A model generated the notes under the pieces. It did not search any database, was not told the DNA's origin, and saw nothing but the letters and a program-made list of their open reading frames with translations. A DNA stretch of 8,344 nt from an uncultured Clostridia bacterium (GTDB lineage Bacteria > Bacillota > Clostridia > Christensenellales > Aristaeellaceae). Position 1 is the stretch's first letter, and each line of letters begins with the position of its first letter. The DNA lies in contig CAKTTM010000072.1 of NCBI GenBank assembly GCA_934615145.1, positions 1 to 8,344 on the forward strand, written 5' to 3'. Positions 6,203-8,344 of this stretch are shown here, piece after piece. The position numbers and the translations under genes are program-made.

Positions 6203-6649
6203 TCACAAGGCTTTCCGAAAGCAGATGATGCGATTGGCCTCCTCAAAGCCCAGGCGCAGGTGAAAGGCCAGGCTGTCAATGTTGTGCAGCTCGCAGTCGC
6301 TGGCGAATTCCCGGCAGCCCTGCTGGCGCGCCCAGTCCTCACACCGGCGCAGCAGCTTAGCGGCGATGCCCCGGCCCCGCCAGGCGGGCAGCACATAGAT
6401 GCCCTCCAGATAGCCCACCGGGCTGCTGTCGGTACCCTCCACATAGTCCCGGCGCAGCTGGCAGTGGGCAAAGCCCACCGCCTCCTGCCCCGCCAGCGCC
6501 AGCAGCAGGGCGGCGGAGGGATCATTCATAAGCTCTGTAAACTCTTCTTCCAGGCTAACCAGCTCATTGTCCGGCCACAGCGCCAGGGCCAGGCCGGCAG
6601 CGGCGGGCAGCGTTGCAGGGGTCATGGCTGCGATGCAGATATCCTTCAT
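6203..6649 (-). CDS. GNAT acetyltransferase resembling aminoglycoside 6'-N-acetyltransferase, AAC(6')-I type
   Basis: The 148-residue protein is the size of AAC(6')-I enzymes and carries their landmarks in order: LALWPDN (22-28, the LWP of the family); AVGFAHCQLRRDYVEG (57-72); SSPVGYLEGIYV (75-86); the acetyl-CoA loop RGRGIA at 91-96; LLRRCEDWARQQGCREFASD (99-118), in which Ser-Asp is conserved; then N..S..FH..LGFEE..R...FRK to the C-terminus. AAC(6') enzymes acetylate the 6'-amine of tobramycin, amikacin or kanamycin. Activity on these drugs is not proven by sequence, since close chromosomal relatives may have other amine substrates. The ATG overlaps the upstream stop (ATGA), with no binding site of its own in front, so translation probably depends on the regulator gene. 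No terminator with a T tract follows. Confidence 0.85.
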   Translation of the reverse strand: MKDICIAAMTPATLPAAAGLALALWPDNELVSLEEEFTELMNDPSAALLLALAGQEAVGFAHCQLRRDYVEGTDSSPVGYLEGIYVLPAWRGRGIAAKLLRRCEDWARQQGCREFASDCELHNIDSLAFHLRLGFEEANRIICFRKAL

Positions 6650-8106
6650 GACTGCTCAGGCGCCGGCAGGATGCCTGCCGCGGTCTGATAGCGCTGATAG
6701 GGGCTGCCCGGCGCCTCTGGCCGCTCCATCAGCAGATAGCCAGCCTCCACCAAGGGCCGCACATGGCTGCGGATGGCGTAGGAGACCGACTTGATGCCCA
6801 GGTGATCCGCCAGCTCCGCGCGGCTACGCGGCGTCTGGCAGAAGCGCAGTATGCTCTCCTCCTGTGCGCTCAGCTGCGGTCGGTCAACATGACGATACAG
6901 GCGCACCGTAAAACTACCCCGCGCGTCCTCAAACACTGGTGGCGGCTGACCCGCTCTGGCCATCTCCCGACGGATGGTCGGGATGCCGGAATAACGGTTT
7001 TCCGTCAGGCGCAGCACCTCCATGGCGGTGGCCAGCACGGGGTTGCGCGTGTCCGGCTGCACCTTGCCCAGCTGATCCACCCGGATACGCCCATAGAGGC
7101 CACCAGGACTCTGCACCTCCAGCCGGTCGCTGAAGAGGTTGAGCGTGATGGGCATGCCCTGGGTGTGGATGCTGTAATCCCTGTGCACCAAGGCATTGAG
7201 CAGCACCTCGCGCACCGCGCCGATGGGATAGTCTGCCTGATCGCTGCGCTGCCCGGTCTGCGCGTCAATGACCGTCCGCACACGAACATTGCTGCGCACA
7301 AAGCTCAGCGCGCCCTCCAGCATCTGGGCGATATTGCCTTCCACGCGTTTGTTGTCGACAAATCGCTCACCCTGCTGCCCAACATCACCCATCTGGGTGC
7401 CGGGCACCACGGTGGCCACGATGGCCAACTGCGGAAAGTAGGCCTGAGGGTAGGGGCCAAAGAGCAACAGGGCCCACAGGCTTAGCTCCCCGCCCCTGAG
7501 AATGCCCATCATGCTGATGATGTCCTGCTCTGGCATTTGCGCCAGGTTGGGTTTGTTGCTTCTCAGATCCAGCAGATACTTGTCAAGCAGCGTCTTGTCC
7601 AGCGCCGACAGGCCCAGACCGGGAACGGGGCGCAGGTCGTCCTGGTACTTTCTGCGGTATGCCTCGTAGCTATATATCTCATATTCAGTCATGGGCTCGT
7701 CGGCATCGCCCACGCGCAGCCAGGAGCCCTTCAGGCGGCCTTTTCCCTTGTAGTAGCAGGGCCGCTGGCTGATATCGATGGCGGGTATCTCGGCCGTCAC
7801 GAAGACCAGGCCCCCATCCTCCATCACAGAGAACAGAGGGCGCACTGGCGGCTCCATCTCTTTGCATTGCTCGGCCACGCGCTTTTGCAGGTCCTGCGCG
7901 TCATAAACCCCTACCGGGAGGAAGTGCCGCGCCTCATCCAAGCCAAACAAGAGCACCCCGCCATCATCCTGATTGGAAAAGCTGGAGAGCGTATCATACA
8001 GGCGCGTCGGGCAGCCAGCATGCGCGCTCTTGACCTCCACGCTTTGCATCTCGGCGCGGGATGACTGTACTTTGGCAATCAATTGCTTCATGTCTTGATC
8101 TGTCAA
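6646..8106 (-). CDS. AlbA_2 / GHKL-ATPase / winged-helix transcriptional regulator (COG2865 type)
   Basis: The 486-residue protein has the standard layout of predicted ATP-binding HTH regulators. The N-terminal AlbA_2 (Schlafen-like) domain covers about 15-155: EVKSA at 24-28, LYDTLSSFSNQDDGGVLLFG at 36-55, and a GSWLRVGDADEPMTEYEI strand-helix. An intermediate helical region follows. The HATPase_c_4 domain covers about 290-405, with PIGAVREVLLNALVHRDYS (N-box, Asn304), DRLEVQSPGGLYG (327-339) and ENRYSGIPTIRREM (369-382). A C-terminal winged helix (411-475) carries SRAELADHLGIKSVSYAIRSHVRPLVEAGYL. DNA-binding regulation is the usual prediction; ligands are largely unknown. The start is TTG 8106: AAAGGA (8119-8114) is 7 nt away, whereas in-frame ATG 8091 has no binding site. 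It is first in an operon with the AAC(6')-like gene, which it overlaps by 4 nt. Confidence 0.88.
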   Translation of the reverse strand: MTDQDMKQLIAKVQSSRAEMQSVEVKSAHAGCPTRLYDTLSSFSNQDDGGVLLFGLDEARHFLPVGVYDAQDLQKRVAEQCKEMEPPVRPLFSVMEDGGLVFVTAEIPAIDISQRPCYYKGKGRLKGSWLRVGDADEPMTEYEIYSYEAYRRKYQDDLRPVPGLGLSALDKTLLDKYLLDLRSNKPNLAQMPEQDIISMMGILRGGELSLWALLLFGPYPQAYFPQLAIVATVVPGTQMGDVGQQGERFVDNKRVEGNIAQMLEGALSFVRSNVRVRTVIDAQTGQRSDQADYPIGAVREVLLNALVHRDYSIHTQGMPITLNLFSDRLEVQSPGGLYGRIRVDQLGKVQPDTRNPVLATAMEVLRLTENRYSGIPTIRREMARAGQPPPVFEDARGSFTVRLYRHVDRPQLSAQEESILRFCQTPRSRAELADHLGIKSVSYAIRSHVRPLVEAGYLLMERPEAPGSPYQRYQTAAGILPAPEQS

Positions 8107-8132
8107 TTTGCATTCCTTTCTGACTGATCAAG

Positions 8133-8161
8133 ATTGTACACGATACATTTCACTTCTTCAA
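8133..8161 (-). promoter_or_regulatory. Sigma-A-type promoter of the regulator-acetyltransferase operon
   Basis: On the minus strand TTGAAG (8161-8156) and TACAAT (8138-8133) are separated by exactly 17 bp. They match the consensus hexamers at 4 of 6 and 5 of 6 positions. Transcription should start near 8126, leaving a leader of about 20 nt that contains AAAGGA before the TTG start. A CATTTCACTT repeat (8146-8155, + strand) fills part of the spacer. Confidence 0.75.
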
Positions 8162-8243
8162 TCTATTTTTTCTTTTTCTTCTGATTATTTCATTTCTTTC
8201 CCCGATATTTAACTTCTCAAATCTTCCATTTCACTTTTTCACT
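8146..8243. repeat. Repeated TTTCACT words in the regulator's promoter region
   Basis: CATTTCACTT occurs twice as exact 10-nt direct copies (8146-8155 and 8227-8236), and the core TTTCACT a third time at 8237-8243. One copy lies between -35 and -10; the other two are in tandem 8 nt apart, about 65 nt upstream of the -35. The stretch 8107-8242 is AT-rich and almost all pyrimidine on the + strand, unlike the GC-rich genes beside it. An operator role is a guess. Confidence 0.4.
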
Positions 8244-8344
8244 CAGGCCCTATACCCCGCCTCAAAATCCACCTTGGCCACGAAGGGGCCATTGGGCAGG
8301 GCCTTGATGTTGTGGCAGGCCATGCCGATCACCTGGTCGTGTGT
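8243..8344 (-). CDS. C-terminal end of an unidentified protein (5' part outside window)
   Basis: On the minus strand an open frame of 33 codons runs from the window edge to the TGA at 8245-8243 and ends in FVAKVDFEAGYRA. Its codons (GTG, GGC, CTG, AAG) look like those of the neighbouring genes, and the sharp drop to AT-rich sequence just after the stop supports a real gene end. I do not recognise the family. It would precede the regulator by 136 nt on the same strand. Confidence 0.55.
   Translation of the reverse strand, partial: THDQVIGMACHNIKALPNGPFVAKVDFEAGYRA

Noticed and set aside
7537..8064. Plus-strand open frame of 175 codons opposite the regulator
   Set aside because: The minus strand encodes an intact three-domain regulator there; the plus frame has no start signals or domain.
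1..8344. tRNA, rRNA, CRISPR array, insertion sequence or att site
   Set aside because: No cloverleaf, spaced repeats, transposase or terminal inverted repeats were seen by eye in any gap.

Overview
The window reads as chromosomal DNA of a GC-rich Bacillota (probably Clostridia-type) bacterium. The grounds are the dxs-tlyA overlap common in that phylum, strong AGGAGG ribosome binding sites, GTG and TTG starts, a T-tract hairpin terminator, and consensus sigma-A-like -10 boxes in short AT-richer gaps between GC-rich genes. This placement is an inference from style and gene content; no rRNA or marker gene is present.

Left part, + strand (1-4257). The 3' part of dxs (1-deoxyxylulose-5-phosphate synthase) overlaps tlyA (S4 plus FtsJ-type rRNA 2'-O-methyltransferase) and the unit ends at an intrinsic terminator (1933-1955). 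A near-perfect extended -10 promoter follows at once. It drives about 250 nt that contains no gene but folds into an elaborate RNA: a perfect 9-bp long-range helix encloses a perfect 6-bp helix, with several hairpins and two possible loop-mediated tertiary pairings inside. This is the most interesting element of the window. It leads into an aldo-keto reductase closely resembling E. coli YajO, which has been reported to make the same product as Dxs (DXP) from ribulose 5-phosphate. Next comes a protein resembling N5-(carboxyethyl)ornithine synthase, of the alanine dehydrogenase fold.

Centre (4322-5401, +). One gene encodes a bacterial homologue of the archaeo-eukaryotic release factor (eRF1/Pelota-like) superfamily. 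A short convergent gap follows.

Right part, - strand (5466-8344). Read in transcription order: the last 33 codons of an unidentified protein (8344-8243); an AT-rich, purine-biased promoter region with repeated TTTCACT words; a COG2865-type regulator (AlbA_2 domain, GHKL-like ATP-binding domain, winged helix); an AAC(6')-like acetyltransferase coupled to it by an ATGA overlap; then a maltose/galactoside O-acetyltransferase-like hexapeptide-repeat protein with its own extended -10 promoter.

How they might work together: dxs and the YajO-like gene suggest two routes into DXP (isoprenoid, thiamine and pyridoxal precursors) flanking a structured RNA. The regulator-acetyltransferase pair looks like a small inducible modification or resistance unit. 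The other genes have no obvious shared pathway.
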